Shown piece after piece: positions 17,490 through 26,344 of a DNA stretch of 64,000 nt. Position 1 is the first letter of the stretch, and every line of letters begins with the position of its first letter. Under the pieces are notes generated by a model, which was not told where the DNA came from, searched no databases, and saw only the letters and a program-made list of their open reading frames with translations. This DNA comes from Pseudomonas sp. F(2018) (lineage in GTDB: Bacteria > Pseudomonadota > Gammaproteobacteria > Pseudomonadales > Pseudomonadaceae), in assembly GCF_005508865.1 (NCBI RefSeq), contig NZ_SCOM01000004.1, positions 1 to 64,000 of the forward strand. The letters are read 5' to 3'. The translations under genes and the position numbers were made by a program.

Positions 17490-18134
17490 ATGAGCGACCT
17501 GCAGCACCTGTTCGACAACAACGCGCGCTGGGCCGAAGCGGTCAACGAGAAGGACCCGGAGTTCTTCGCCAAGCTGGCCAAGCAGCAGACCCCCGAGTTC
17601 CTCTGGATTGGCTGTTCGGACGCCCGCGTGCCGGCCAACGAGATCGTCGGCCTGCTGCCGGGCGATATCTTCGTCCACCGCAACGTCGCCAATGTGGTGC
17701 TGCACACCGACCTCAATTGTCTCTCGGTGATCCAGTACGCGGTCGACGTGCTGCGGGTCAAACACATCCTGGTCACCGGCCACTACGGCTGCGGCGGCGT
17801 GCGCGCGGCCATACAGGACCGCCAGTTCGGCCTGATCGACGGCTGGCTGCGCTCGATCCGCGACCTCTACTACGAGCAGCGCGAGCACTTCGCCACGATC
17901 GAGAACGAGGAAGACAAGGTCGACCGCCTGTGCGAGCTCAACGTCATCCACCAGGTGGCCAACGTCAGCCACACCACCATCGTGCAGAACGCCTGGCATC
18001 GCGGCCAGGAGCTGTCGGTGCATGGCTGCATCTACGGCATCAAGGATGGCCGCTGGAAGAACCTCAATGTCACCGTCAGCGGCCTGGAACAACTGCCGCC
18101 GCAGTATCGCCTGCGCCCGTTCGGCCAGTCCTGA
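17490..18134 (+). CDS. can: Beta-class carbonic anhydrase
   Basis: A 214-residue enzyme interconverting CO2 and bicarbonate. Zinc ligands and the Asp/Arg dyad are visible: C42-S-D44-A-R46 and H98-YG-C101. The segment EFLWIGCSDARVPANEI is diagnostic. A GGGAGA ribosome-binding site precedes the ATG. It is followed after 1 bp by the EamA transporter gene. From memory PAO1 has the orthologue as PA4676 in the same neighbourhood. Confidence 0.95.
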   Translation: MSDLQHLFDNNARWAEAVNEKDPEFFAKLAKQQTPEFLWIGCSDARVPANEIVGLLPGDIFVHRNVANVVLHTDLNCLSVIQYAVDVLRVKHILVTGHYGCGGVRAAIQDRQFGLIDGWLRSIRDLYYEQREHFATIENEEDKVDRLCELNVIHQVANVSHTTIVQNAWHRGQELSVHGCIYGIKDGRWKNLNVTVSGLEQLPPQYRLRPFGQS

Positions 18135-18135
18135 G

Positions 18136-19035
18136 GTGCCGCGCGCGCAACTGCTGGCCTGGCTCGGCTTGGCCCTGGCCAGCCTGTTCTGGGCGGGCAA
18201 CTCGCTGGTAGCGCGGGCCTTCACCGGCGCCATCCCGCCATTCTCCCTGGCGTTCTGGCGCTGGGCCGTGGCCTTGATGATCCTCCTGCCGCTGGTCGGT
18301 CCCTCGCTCTGGCAGCATCGCCACACGTTGCGCAACGCCGGCTGGCGGCTGTGGTTCGCCGCGCTGCTGGCCATCACCCTGTACAACGTCCTGCTCTACA
18401 CGGCGGCGCTGAGCACCGCGGCGATCAACCTGAGCCTGGTCAGCACCTGTCTGCCGCTGGCCACCTTTATCGGCGCGGGCTTGTTGCTGGGGGAATGGCC
18501 GGCGCGGCGCGCCTGGGTCGGCTTGGGCTTGGCGCTGGTCGGCCTGCTGTGGCTGATCGCCCAGGGCAACTGGCAGGTGCTGGCCAGTCTGTCCTTCGCC
18601 GAGGGTGACCTGCTGATGGTGCTCGCCACGCTCGACTGGGCCCTGTACTCGCTGCTGCTGCGCCGCTGGAGCGCGCATTTTCAGCTGCCGCCCTTCACCC
18701 TGCTCGGCGCCCTGGTGCTGATCGGTTTGCTGATGCTGGCGCCGTTCTACGCCTGGGAACTCTGGCAGGGCGCTCGCTTCGAACCCAGCCTGCCCAACCT
18801 CGCTGCCATCGGCTACACCGCGCTGTTCGCCTCGGTGCTGGGCTACCAGCTATGGAACATCGGCCTGCGCGAACTGGGCGCCGCGCGCACGGCCATGAGC
18901 AACTACCTGATGCCGGTATTCACCGCCATCCTTGGTTGGGTATTGCTGGGGGAAAGCCTGCAGACCTACCACTGGGTAGGCGGCGCGCTGATCGTCAGCG
19001 GCCTGTTGCTGGCCGGGCGCGGGCAGAAGAGCTAG
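18136..19035 (+). CDS. EamA-family (DMT) transporter
   Basis: A 299-residue inner-membrane protein with about ten hydrophobic helices in two EamA halves. Typical motifs are LFWAGNSLVARAF near the start and the second-half YLMPVFTAILGWVLLGESLQTYHWVGGALIVSGLLL. Family members export metabolites or amino acids; the substrate here cannot be read. I chose the GTG directly after the carbonic anhydrase stop, because earlier in-frame codons lie inside that gene and encode non-membrane sequence. Confidence 0.85.
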   Translation: MPRAQLLAWLGLALASLFWAGNSLVARAFTGAIPPFSLAFWRWAVALMILLPLVGPSLWQHRHTLRNAGWRLWFAALLAITLYNVLLYTAALSTAAINLSLVSTCLPLATFIGAGLLLGEWPARRAWVGLGLALVGLLWLIAQGNWQVLASLSFAEGDLLMVLATLDWALYSLLLRRWSAHFQLPPFTLLGALVLIGLLMLAPFYAWELWQGARFEPSLPNLAAIGYTALFASVLGYQLWNIGLRELGAARTAMSNYLMPVFTAILGWVLLGESLQTYHWVGGALIVSGLLLAGRGQKS

Positions 19036-19039
19036 ACGC

Positions 19040-19246
19040 TCAAGGCGTGGTGATCTGCAACCCGCTCAGGGCCAGCTTGACGAACAACCACCAACCAGCG
19101 GCGCTCAGCACGCCCAGTACCGAATAGCCGACCACGATGCCCAGGGCGATCTGCTTCCACAGCCCGGTGTAAGTCTGGCTGGGTGTACTGGCGCGCTGCA
19201 GCGGCACGTCGCGCTCGGCGCGGATGTTCTCGAAGTTGTCTCTCAT
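19040..19246 (-). CDS. Small single-span membrane protein
   Basis: A 68-residue protein beginning MRDNFENIRAERDVPLQ, with one or two hydrophobic segments (about residues 31-60: IALGIVVGYSVLGVLSAAGWWLFVKLAL). It is convergent with the EamA gene, with only 4 bp between stops. No function can be assigned. Confidence 0.6.
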   Translation of the reverse strand: MRDNFENIRAERDVPLQRASTPSQTYTGLWKQIALGIVVGYSVLGVLSAAGWWLFVKLALSGLQITTP

Positions 19247-19370
19247 GGTGGTGTCCGGAGTGGGGGGCGAATGCAGGGGCTGCTCAAGCTAATAGAGCGC
19301 TACTTGGCATGAGTGCTCAGCAGAAATGTAGGGGACTATTGTCGGTAAGGGCTCAGGTGCCGGCATTATG

Positions 19371-19389
19371 AATCACCTGCGTAGAGCCC
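19371..19389 (+). repeat. Short direct repeat, left copy
   Basis: CGGCATTATGAATCACCTG. A near copy lacking two bases lies at 20973-20989. The two bracket the delta-60 repeat gene. Confidence 0.5.
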
Positions 19390-19491
19390 TGCTGGACCAG
19401 ATAGCCCCATAAATTGGGCCTTCCAGCTGCCCTCCGGCCCCACTAAACCAGACCTCTCCAGAAAAAGTCGGCGATGTAGTCACCCAGAAAA

Positions 19492-19521
19492 AGCCCTCTC
19501 CCGCATACGCGAGAAAGGGCT
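19492..19521 (-). terminator. Terminator of the delta-60 repeat gene
   Basis: AGCCCT..CTCCCGC pairs with GCGAGAAAGGGCT across an ATA loop (with G-T pairs). On the minus strand it is followed by TTTTTCTG, just after the gene's stop. Confidence 0.75.
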
Positions 19522-19530
19522 CAAGCTGAT

Positions 19531-20823
19531 TTACGGTAGGAGACGTACAGCGGTGCACTGAGGCACTGCCGCCACCGTCGTTACGGTAGACAGCAGGAAC
19601 TTCCCATCCTGTTGCAGAGAGATCTTGCTGGCATAGTCCGAGTCGCTAGCAGCGTTGTATGTCGCAAAGCCGTTTACGCCAACGGTGGTATCCAGGGTGC
19701 CCGCGCCGTCAGTTCTTAGCGTGAGAACGTCGCGAGTCGGGATGTTATTCACGTTGGAGCCATATCCAGTGCCGACAATCTCCCCGGTCGGAGTGATTGC
19801 CACGTCATACAGCACATCTTCGGGAACAGGGGAGTCATACATCTGATAGCCCACACCGCTGCCGAAGGTAAGATCCAGCGGATTGGCTCCGGATGTGTTG
19901 AAACGGGCTAGGAACGCTTTGGATGCCCGATACCCACTAACAACCAGTTTGTTATCGCTCTGGATCGCACCAGCCTGGAGGCGCGTGGTGGCATCGCCGA
20001 AATTGGTGGCCAGGCGGCCGCTTGAGCCAAAGGTCGTATCACGCTTTCCGTTGGCCAGAATCTTCACAACATAGGATGTGCTGCCGTCCCGGCCTACACC
20101 GTAGATGGTGCCGTCCGGCGCAAGTACTACATCTTTGCCGTCGCCGGTGTGTAGGGTCGATCTACCAGCTGCGTAGTTATTGAAGGTGGCATCGAAGCTG
20201 CCGTTAGCATTCAGCTTGGTGATCGTCGCATTCCACACAACGGCCGTCGTTTGGCTGAAGTCAGAGGAGGCGGCGATCAGAATCTTCCCATCAGGAGTAG
20301 TCGCTACAGCGCTCGGTAGATCCTGTTCGTTGATGGAATTGTTGGTCGAGTAGGAATAGATCAGGGTGCCGGTGCCGTTGAAGGTGGTATCTAGGGTGCC
20401 ATCGGTGTTCAACCGAATAACCATCGCATTTGCGGGCGCTGCGCCGTTGTAGGCGATGGCCACACCGACAAGCTTGCCGTCTACTTGGAGAGCTGCGTCG
20501 ACCAGCTTAATGTTGGTGTACCCGGCAGGCCTGGGGACGTTTACAACGCCGTCTACCCCATAGTCCCAGTCAACGTTCTGACCATCCGCGTCGTACTTGG
20601 CGACGAACATGGATCGAGTGCTGGAAGGAGTGGCGCCAACCAGAAGCAGGCTTCCATCGGCCGCCTGTAGGGTAGCAACCAGATTGCCGCATCCGATCGC
20701 GGCGGGGAGGGTCAGCGTCCCTGCTGTACCAAAAGTAGTGTCCAGATCGCCTGGGGCGGCGGAGGCGGTTCCAATGGCCATGCAGTTCGCAAGAACGATG
20801 GCGCTAGCAAGTTTCTTGTACAT
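19531..20823 (-). CDS. Secreted delta-60 repeat (beta-propeller-like) protein
   Basis: A 430-residue exported protein with signal peptide MYKKLASAIVLANCMAIGTASA. At least six delta-60-type repeats follow, each around a core G.LDTTFG..G (GDLDTTFGTAG, GTLDTTFNGTG, GSFDATFN, KRDTTFGSSG, NPLDLTFGSG, GTLDTTVGVNG). Such repeats probably fold as beta-propellers and occur in surface or extracellular proteins. Base composition is lower in G+C than the flanking core genes. Short direct repeats flank it, hinting at independent acquisition. Function unknown. Confidence 0.8.
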   Translation of the reverse strand: MYKKLASAIVLANCMAIGTASAAPGDLDTTFGTAGTLTLPAAIGCGNLVATLQAADGSLLLVGATPSSTRSMFVAKYDADGQNVDWDYGVDGVVNVPRPAGYTNIKLVDAALQVDGKLVGVAIAYNGAAPANAMVIRLNTDGTLDTTFNGTGTLIYSYSTNNSINEQDLPSAVATTPDGKILIAASSDFSQTTAVVWNATITKLNANGSFDATFNNYAAGRSTLHTGDGKDVVLAPDGTIYGVGRDGSTSYVVKILANGKRDTTFGSSGRLATNFGDATTRLQAGAIQSDNKLVVSGYRASKAFLARFNTSGANPLDLTFGSGVGYQMYDSPVPEDVLYDVAITPTGEIVGTGYGSNVNNIPTRDVLTLRTDGAGTLDTTVGVNGFATYNAASDSDYASKISLQQDGKFLLSTVTTVAAVPQCTAVRLLP

Positions 20824-21324
20824 ACGAGTCCCTGTATAGAAAGATTGATTGATCGACCTTGGTGCTTTCCTGCTGCTCTACAGCAGTCAGTAGAGTAGGT
20901 CGCAATCGAGAGTAGGTTAGGCCATTTCCTGGCGTCAATAATCCGTTCGCCAGGCCGTTTCTCCCTGTTCGCCGGCATTGAATCACCTGAATGCCGCCAG
21001 ATTAACTCCTATATGCCCATAGAATGAGGTTATGTGCTTATTTAGGCCTCACTGATGCATACCAATCCATAAAGCTGGATTAAGTAGTCACCTCTAGTTT
21101 GGTCGTTCTGGTGACTATTGACGGTTGTTTTTATTGTGGCTTGAAAATTGGCATGGCAGTGCTGGTGCAGAAGAGGCGATAATGTAATTACTCTTGCTCG
21201 AGCAAATGATTATTTATTTTGTGCCAGTAACGTAGGATTTCGCTATCGTGGCTTGAGTTTATTGATTTACTTGCTTGTGTGCTGTAAAATAACTTGGTTT
21301 TATATTCTGGGTTTGGCTTTAAAT
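20824..21324. other. AT-rich intergenic region before the methyltransferase
   Basis: About 500 bp without a credible gene. It holds the right short repeat, a drop in G+C, and an inverted pair TAGTCACC/GGTGACTA (21085-21092 and 21110-21117) that could be an operator for a controller or for the methyltransferase itself. I see no RNA gene in it. Confidence 0.5.
20973..20989 (+). repeat. Short direct repeat, right copy
   Basis: CGGCATTGAATCACCTG. It extends into a small inverted repeat GGCATT...AATGCC (20974-20995) and nearly matches 19371-19389. Confidence 0.5.
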
Positions 21325-22560
21325 ATGATAAATAAGCGAAAAGCTAAACAGACCTTCATTGATTTATTTTCAGGTTGTGGCGGCTTATCTCTTGGGTTAA
21401 TGCGGGCCGGCTGGGAAGGGCTGTTCGCGATTGAAAAAACCGAGTCGGCTTTTAATACTTTGCGGCACAACTTGGTCGCTGGTAACAAGCATAGATATGC
21501 ATGGCCTCAGTGGTTACCCCAAAAAAATATGGAAGTTGGTGAGCTGATAGCGAATTATGGGGCTCAATTAAGTGCGCTGCGCGGCACTGTTGACCTGATT
21601 GCTGGTGGCCCTCCGTGCCAGGGGTTCTCACATGCAGGTAAACGCAATCCTGATGATCCTAGAAATAAACTTGCTGAACAATATATTCAGGTGGTTGAGA
21701 TTGTTCAGCCTAAGTACTTGCTGCTTGAGAATGTTCGCGGATTTAATACGAAATTTTCAAAGGAAGGAAGTGAAGATAGTGTGCCCTATTCTAAAGTGGT
21801 CAAAGAGCGCTTAGAAGCATTAGGGTATGGAGTGGCGTTTAGGATAATAAAGAGCTCTGAGTGGGGGGTGCCACAGCACCGGCCGAGATTCATCTTAATC
21901 GCGAAATTCGGTGTTGCTAGTAGTGACTTTGAGCCTTTTGCTGAGCTTGATCAGTTTCGAAAGGCTTTTCTAAAGTCAAAGGGGTTATCTGCGGATAGAG
22001 CTGTTACAGCAAGGGATGCGTTATTCGATCTTGAGGTCGCTGGAAAAAAGCTTGTCGCTAATACAGACTCTGATCAAAAAGGTTTTTTTGAAATTGATTT
22101 CGAAGAGCATTCACAGCCGAGCAGCTATTTAAAACTTCTACGTGAGGGCGCTGGTGGGCTTGCGCCTGATAGCATCCGATTGCCAAGGCACTCAAAGGAG
22201 GTAATAGATAGATTTAAGTTGATCTTGGATAGGTGCCCTAGAGGTATTAATGTGCCCAGAGATCTAAAGTTAGAGTTTTCCATAAAAAAACAGGCGATAA
22301 CTCCGCTTTGTCCTAACTCCCCCTCTGCTACTGTAACTACTCTCCCTGATGATATTATCCACTACTCGGAGCCGAGGATATTAACTGTTAGAGAGAATGC
22401 TCGTTTGCAGTCTTTTCCCGATTGGTTCTCTTTTCAAGGAGCATATACAACGGGGAGTAAACATCGGAAGTTTTCATGTCCACGGTACACCCAAGTTGGT
22501 AATGCCGTCCCGCCTTTGCTGGCAGAGGCGTTAGGTGGGTTAATCAAAAGGGCCATCTGA
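21325..22560 (+). CDS. C5-cytosine-specific DNA methyltransferase
   Basis: A 411-residue enzyme transferring a methyl group from S-adenosylmethionine to C5 of cytosine. Motifs in order: I FIDLFSGCGGLSLG (11-24), IV GGPPCQGFSHAG with catalytic Cys98, VI LLLENVRGF, VIII PQHRPRFILI, X TQVGNAVPP near the C-terminus. The target-recognition region lies about 250-360. I chose ATG 21325 because the in-frame upstream extension is hydrophobic and unlike the family. It converges on the ATPase pair and shares their terminator. Codon use is AT-rich compared with the host core, indicating horizontal transfer. Confidence 0.93.
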   Translation: MINKRKAKQTFIDLFSGCGGLSLGLMRAGWEGLFAIEKTESAFNTLRHNLVAGNKHRYAWPQWLPQKNMEVGELIANYGAQLSALRGTVDLIAGGPPCQGFSHAGKRNPDDPRNKLAEQYIQVVEIVQPKYLLLENVRGFNTKFSKEGSEDSVPYSKVVKERLEALGYGVAFRIIKSSEWGVPQHRPRFILIAKFGVASSDFEPFAELDQFRKAFLKSKGLSADRAVTARDALFDLEVAGKKLVANTDSDQKGFFEIDFEEHSQPSSYLKLLREGAGGLAPDSIRLPRHSKEVIDRFKLILDRCPRGINVPRDLKLEFSIKKQAITPLCPNSPSATVTTLPDDIIHYSEPRILTVRENARLQSFPDWFSFQGAYTTGSKHRKFSCPRYTQVGNAVPPLLAEALGGLIKRAI

Positions 22561-22575
22561 CGATGGCCTTTTTTT
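22548..22575. terminator. Bidirectional terminator inside the methyltransferase/ATPase cassette
   Basis: GGCCATC-TGAC-GATGGCC with A-runs on the left and seven T on the right. It overlaps the methyltransferase stop codon and ends at the stop of the opposing gene. Confidence 0.88.
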
Positions 22576-23743
22576 ATAGTCCCATTTGCGTATCGTAAGT
22601 GGCAGTATTCCAGCCAGCATCCTCTAGAAGAATTTTCATTTCCTTGGCGCAATTGCCCCGCAGCTTTTCATTCCCCTGCAGTAGCTCGTCGACGTCTAAA
22701 GCGGTGCATAGTTTCCGCACAGAATTAGTCTTATCCCGCACCTGTACCTCCGCTAGGGGTTTGGTTTTCGCTGCATTGAGCTTAGCTAGACCCAACGCAT
22801 CATCTTTTTGGACGGATTCTTTCGTGATTCTAATAACATGAGAGTACATGTCTGGGAAGTCATTACCCTCATGTACGTTGTATTTCATGGAGCTGGTTAC
22901 TTCCATTCTTGCTTCATAGTCATAGACTGTTTGGATTAGCCAATATATAAAGCAGATTTGAAGTATCTCGGACAGCTCTGATGGGGTTATTTGTTCGTCT
23001 TGCAGAGTATCTTTCTGCGGAATGATATGCCGAATTCGATCGCCGTACTCTTGGATGGCTTTGAGGAAGGCATCATCACCTTTTAAGCTTTCAGAGAATA
23101 TTCTGTCTAAATTGTTTAATAAGTCCTGCGTGATGCCGCTCTTGTCTGCTCTTGTGGTGATAAAGAGTAGCCAGGGAGTGTCTAGCATCCTGTTAAGCTG
23201 GAGGGACAGAATGCTCATCATTGAGTCGATGGTGTCCTGCTTAAATACGCCATCGCAAAAGTCTAGGTTGATTAAGTGGTAGGCGCCCAGCTCTTTTATA
23301 CGGCGGAGTGCTAATGACTGATTGCTAGAAATTGCTTGGAAGTTGAAGTGCTCAACCTTTGAACTAGCGTCAACGTTGGGTCTGTCTAGTAGCTCACTTA
23401 ATCTTAAGTTGGCAGCTTCATGCTCTTTTGCTGTGTCAATAAATCCATGTATAAAGATTTTTTTATTGGCGTGATCTGAAGATAGCTTTTTGCTGAAGTA
23501 GCTGACATCCAATAGGTCGCTGCCTGGCAAGCCAAAGTATTTTATGGTCTCAATGCCCTCATACTCTGGGTATCTTTGTAAGAGAAAGTTAAGGTGATAC
23601 CACCACTGTGAGTCTCTAACAAACTGCTTTCTTGGCTTATGCCATGCAGAAAACTTCTTGATCGTTTCTTGCTGTTCTTGTGCGCCAGTGATTTCTTGTA
23701 AATTAAGCAGCTGCGGATCACCATCTCCAAAAATACTATTCAT
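22574..23743 (-). CDS. Unknown 389-residue protein of the methyltransferase/ATPase cassette
   Basis: A soluble, mostly helical protein beginning MNSIFGDGDPQLLNLQEITG. I find no signal peptide, membrane helix, Walker motif or clear nuclease signature. A segment resembling an alpha/beta core, FGLPGSDLLDVSYFSK..KKIFIHGFIDTAKEHEAANLRLSELL, is followed by INLDFCDGVF and TPWLLFITTRADKSG, whose strand-helix order could suit a cryptic nucleotide-binding or nuclease fold. It lies 2 bp downstream of the GHKL ATPase on the same strand, so the two surely act together. It is the least understood gene of the cassette. Confidence 0.7.
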   Translation of the reverse strand: MNSIFGDGDPQLLNLQEITGAQEQQETIKKFSAWHKPRKQFVRDSQWWYHLNFLLQRYPEYEGIETIKYFGLPGSDLLDVSYFSKKLSSDHANKKIFIHGFIDTAKEHEAANLRLSELLDRPNVDASSKVEHFNFQAISSNQSLALRRIKELGAYHLINLDFCDGVFKQDTIDSMMSILSLQLNRMLDTPWLLFITTRADKSGITQDLLNNLDRIFSESLKGDDAFLKAIQEYGDRIRHIIPQKDTLQDEQITPSELSEILQICFIYWLIQTVYDYEARMEVTSSMKYNVHEGNDFPDMYSHVIRITKESVQKDDALGLAKLNAAKTKPLAEVQVRDKTNSVRKLCTALDVDELLQGNEKLRGNCAKEMKILLEDAGWNTATYDTQMGL

Positions 23744-23745
23744 TT

Positions 23746-25776
23746 CTATCCCTCGAAACTAATAATTTGGATGATGTCTTCGATTAGGCGCTCTCTCTGT
23801 GTGGAGTTGAGGTTATTCAGTGCGCCATAGCTTTCCAGTACTTGTACTATCGCTTCTGTTTTTGCTTCTATTGAGTGGATCTTGGCGGTCGCTGAGGATG
23901 ATGTCTTAGATAATTCAAGGAAGCGCTTTTTGTTAACCTTCACTGTCTCTATTGGAAGGTCTGCAGTTTTCACCTCTCCTCTAGAGGATGAAGCTGCTTT
24001 TTCTCCATCAACAAGAAAAAGATTACTTACATCTGAATAGTCAAGTCCGCTTTTTTCTACGCTTCGCTTTACAATTTGGGTGAGGCCGCTCTCGAATTTC
24101 TGTGCGCGCACGGTGTTATTAGCTTTTAGAGCCTCTTTCTTTATAGTCTTGTATTTTGTTACTACCTGTCGAATGGCTTGGTGAAGCCATTTCATTATCA
24201 TTTGATAGTGAGGGTGTGAAATATTAAAGGATTCGCGGTCTATATTTAATGCGGAATCCAGGCCGTTATTCACGAATATCTCAATGGTAAGCTGGCTTTT
24301 TATGGTATGTTCTGCTACCTGGTGTTTCATAAAGGTTTCATCAAATAATGTTCCTGATGAGTTGTTAACCCTTATTAGTGAGCCATTGTGATCTCGGGGT
24401 ATGATTTTGGGTGCCCATAAAATGTACGCATCAAACGATAGCCCGCCCCCCGAGTCGTGGAGGTCTAAGCTGGAAAGATCTGGCGAATAGCTTCCAATAA
24501 AAAGAATTGGATCTTTTACTGCCGCTCCTGATTTTGGAAGATCTTTGAATTTTAGCGGACGGAATAATTGAACGCCGTCAATTGTGACGTTGAAATCAAG
24601 ATTTTCGTAAGGTTTTTTATTTTTAAGTGCCGTGCTAATGAGCGTGCTTTTAGGGAAGTCTTCACACTGGCCTTTCAGCTTGTTACTAATTACGAATAGG
24701 TTGTCTATGTCGTCAGTGGAGTGGTGGAATGGATGTTTGTCAATATAGTTTAGAGGTATTGATAGGCTAAGTGTCCAAAGCATGTTTAAATAGTTGTCAA
24801 GGACAACACCTAGCTTCGGATTGGTAGTTTCTTTTGTTAAGGATAGGACTGCATCATAAAGCTTGCTAAGCTTTTCATGGGCCTTGTCCTCAGAACTCCA
24901 TGGCAGTTTTGGTTGTCTTTCGGCATCGGCGTAATACTCAAAGCCGTCATTGCCGAAATAATTGCCCACGTGAAAGTTGGGCTTTTCTAATTTCGAGGAG
25001 TTTAGAATATCTTCCTCGCCACCTTTTTCGCCATCCTTCTCTGCTTCTGCGGATTCCTGTCCCCAGATATCGATGCTACGCAGTTGGTCTTGCGCGCTCT
25101 TCTTAATATTTCGAAGTATTATATCTGTGCCGTGAGCCTCATAGTTATCGGTGGGCTCAGTCCAGATTTCAACTATGCCGGTTTCGAAGCTCGCTCCTCT
25201 CGCTTCTAGCCCTTCTTTTTGAGCCTTTATCTCGGTATCTCTTATATATTCTTCTGAGTAATTGTGCAGGCGAATTTTTGCCTTTAAGTAGAAGTCTGTG
25301 TTTTTCTGCTTTGTAATAATGTCGAAGTCTCGGGTCAGCTGAGCTACGCTAAAAAGACCAATGCCTATTTTTCCTATTAGTTTTCTTTTTTTATTTCTGC
25401 TAAGAGTGTTGTCATCTTGGTCAGTAACTTCTAGGCCATTTCCCTTGAAACTGCGTTTTGCGCTGGCCCCGACATGGTTGAGGAGGTTTACTAGGGTCTC
25501 TACGGACATTCCATTGCCGTCATCTCTAACTGTTATCGTCTGGAAGCGAGGGACATCCGTATCAATAATGACATTCTCGGCGTCCGCGTCGTAGGCGTTC
25601 GATATTAGCTCTCGTATTGCTGATCCCGGCAGCCGGTAAATTCCGTCGGTTACTCGTGCCAGAACCTTCTCGTCTGTTTCGAGCTTTGTTTTCGCTGCGA
25701 CTCCAGACTCTTGGAAGTTTTTTATTTCCTCCACAAGTTTGAGTTCTTTCTCGTTTAAGAAAGCACTGGCTGTCAT
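23746..25776 (-). CDS. GHKL (Hsp90/MutL/MORC-type) ATPase
   Basis: A 676-residue protein with the three GHKL ATP-binding boxes: N box AIRELISNAYDADA (53-66), G1 DDGNGMS (85-91) and G2 GKIGIGLFSVAQL (135-147). A charged middle region and a helical C-terminus follow. The overall layout resembles the MutL/MORC-like ATPases known in some bacterial restriction-modification loci. It heads a two-gene operon, has an AAGGAA ribosome-binding site and shows the same low G+C as the neighbouring methyltransferase. Probable role: ATP-gated clamp acting on unmodified DNA (inference). Confidence 0.82.
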   Translation of the reverse strand: MTASAFLNEKELKLVEEIKNFQESGVAAKTKLETDEKVLARVTDGIYRLPGSAIRELISNAYDADAENVIIDTDVPRFQTITVRDDGNGMSVETLVNLLNHVGASAKRSFKGNGLEVTDQDDNTLSRNKKRKLIGKIGIGLFSVAQLTRDFDIITKQKNTDFYLKAKIRLHNYSEEYIRDTEIKAQKEGLEARGASFETGIVEIWTEPTDNYEAHGTDIILRNIKKSAQDQLRSIDIWGQESAEAEKDGEKGGEEDILNSSKLEKPNFHVGNYFGNDGFEYYADAERQPKLPWSSEDKAHEKLSKLYDAVLSLTKETTNPKLGVVLDNYLNMLWTLSLSIPLNYIDKHPFHHSTDDIDNLFVISNKLKGQCEDFPKSTLISTALKNKKPYENLDFNVTIDGVQLFRPLKFKDLPKSGAAVKDPILFIGSYSPDLSSLDLHDSGGGLSFDAYILWAPKIIPRDHNGSLIRVNNSSGTLFDETFMKHQVAEHTIKSQLTIEIFVNNGLDSALNIDRESFNISHPHYQMIMKWLHQAIRQVVTKYKTIKKEALKANNTVRAQKFESGLTQIVKRSVEKSGLDYSDVSNLFLVDGEKAASSSRGEVKTADLPIETVKVNKKRFLELSKTSSSATAKIHSIEAKTEAIVQVLESYGALNNLNSTQRERLIEDIIQIISFEG

Positions 25777-26053
25777 AGTTAAATTCCTTTTTGCCAGTTA
25801 ACGGCATGGATTGTTTTTTGTAGAGCTGTAAACCAGCCGACCCAGAGTAGGTCTTTTGAGCGAGAGGGTATCGAGAAGCCACGTTGAGCGGCAGATTGCG
25901 GTGTGTTTGCGAAGATCATCCGTGGCCACGCCTCCATGAAGAGCCTTCTGATTGTGTGGCATTACCTGGCCACTAGGCAATTCAGTTGCTAGGCAGAGAG
26001 TTCCTTGTTTCGTCCTCTGGCGTCCCAGGGCCTAGCTACTTGCTTTGTGATCG

Positions 26054-26326
26054 CTATCCCGCGTTTGGATTGCTCAAGTTTTGATTGGCCTCATCATAGG
26101 CCGGGCTGGTCTGACCCATCTCTGGCGCTATCTCGCCACTGATCATCCACCAGCGGTAGTGAGGATAGAGCCTGCTGAGCTCTTCTACCTCTACGGTGCT
26201 GATTCTCACCTCTTTGTTGTAGAGCACGGTTCTCCAGCGGTTCGAGCCGATCGGAGTTTCCCGGACAAGCCGATCCATGCCAGCCATAGAAGCAACGGTT
26301 CTAACCCGATCGTCAATTGCGCTCAT
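26054..26326 (-). CDS. Prophage repressor (Pf repressor C-like)
   Basis: A 90-residue DNA-binding protein beginning MSAIDDRVRTVASMAGMDRL. The part RLVRETPIGSNRWRTVLYNKEVRISTVEVEELSRLYPHYRWWMISGE fits a helix-turn-helix followed by the ISGE/TGE tail common in phage repressors that recognise host-like operators. It is divergent from the excisionase gene, with three operator copies between them, the classic lysogeny switch layout of Pf phages. Confidence 0.82.
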   Translation of the reverse strand: MSAIDDRVRTVASMAGMDRLVRETPIGSNRWRTVLYNKEVRISTVEVEELSRLYPHYRWWMISGEIAPEMGQTSPAYDEANQNLSNPNAG

Positions 26327-26344
26327 TTGTTCTAATTATCTTGC

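Noticed and set aside
19372..19382. GCATTATGAAT as left attachment site of the tRNA-Met island
   Set aside because: Only 11 bases match and the neighbouring tRNA bases on the chromosomal side do not; chance or convergent similarity is likelier.
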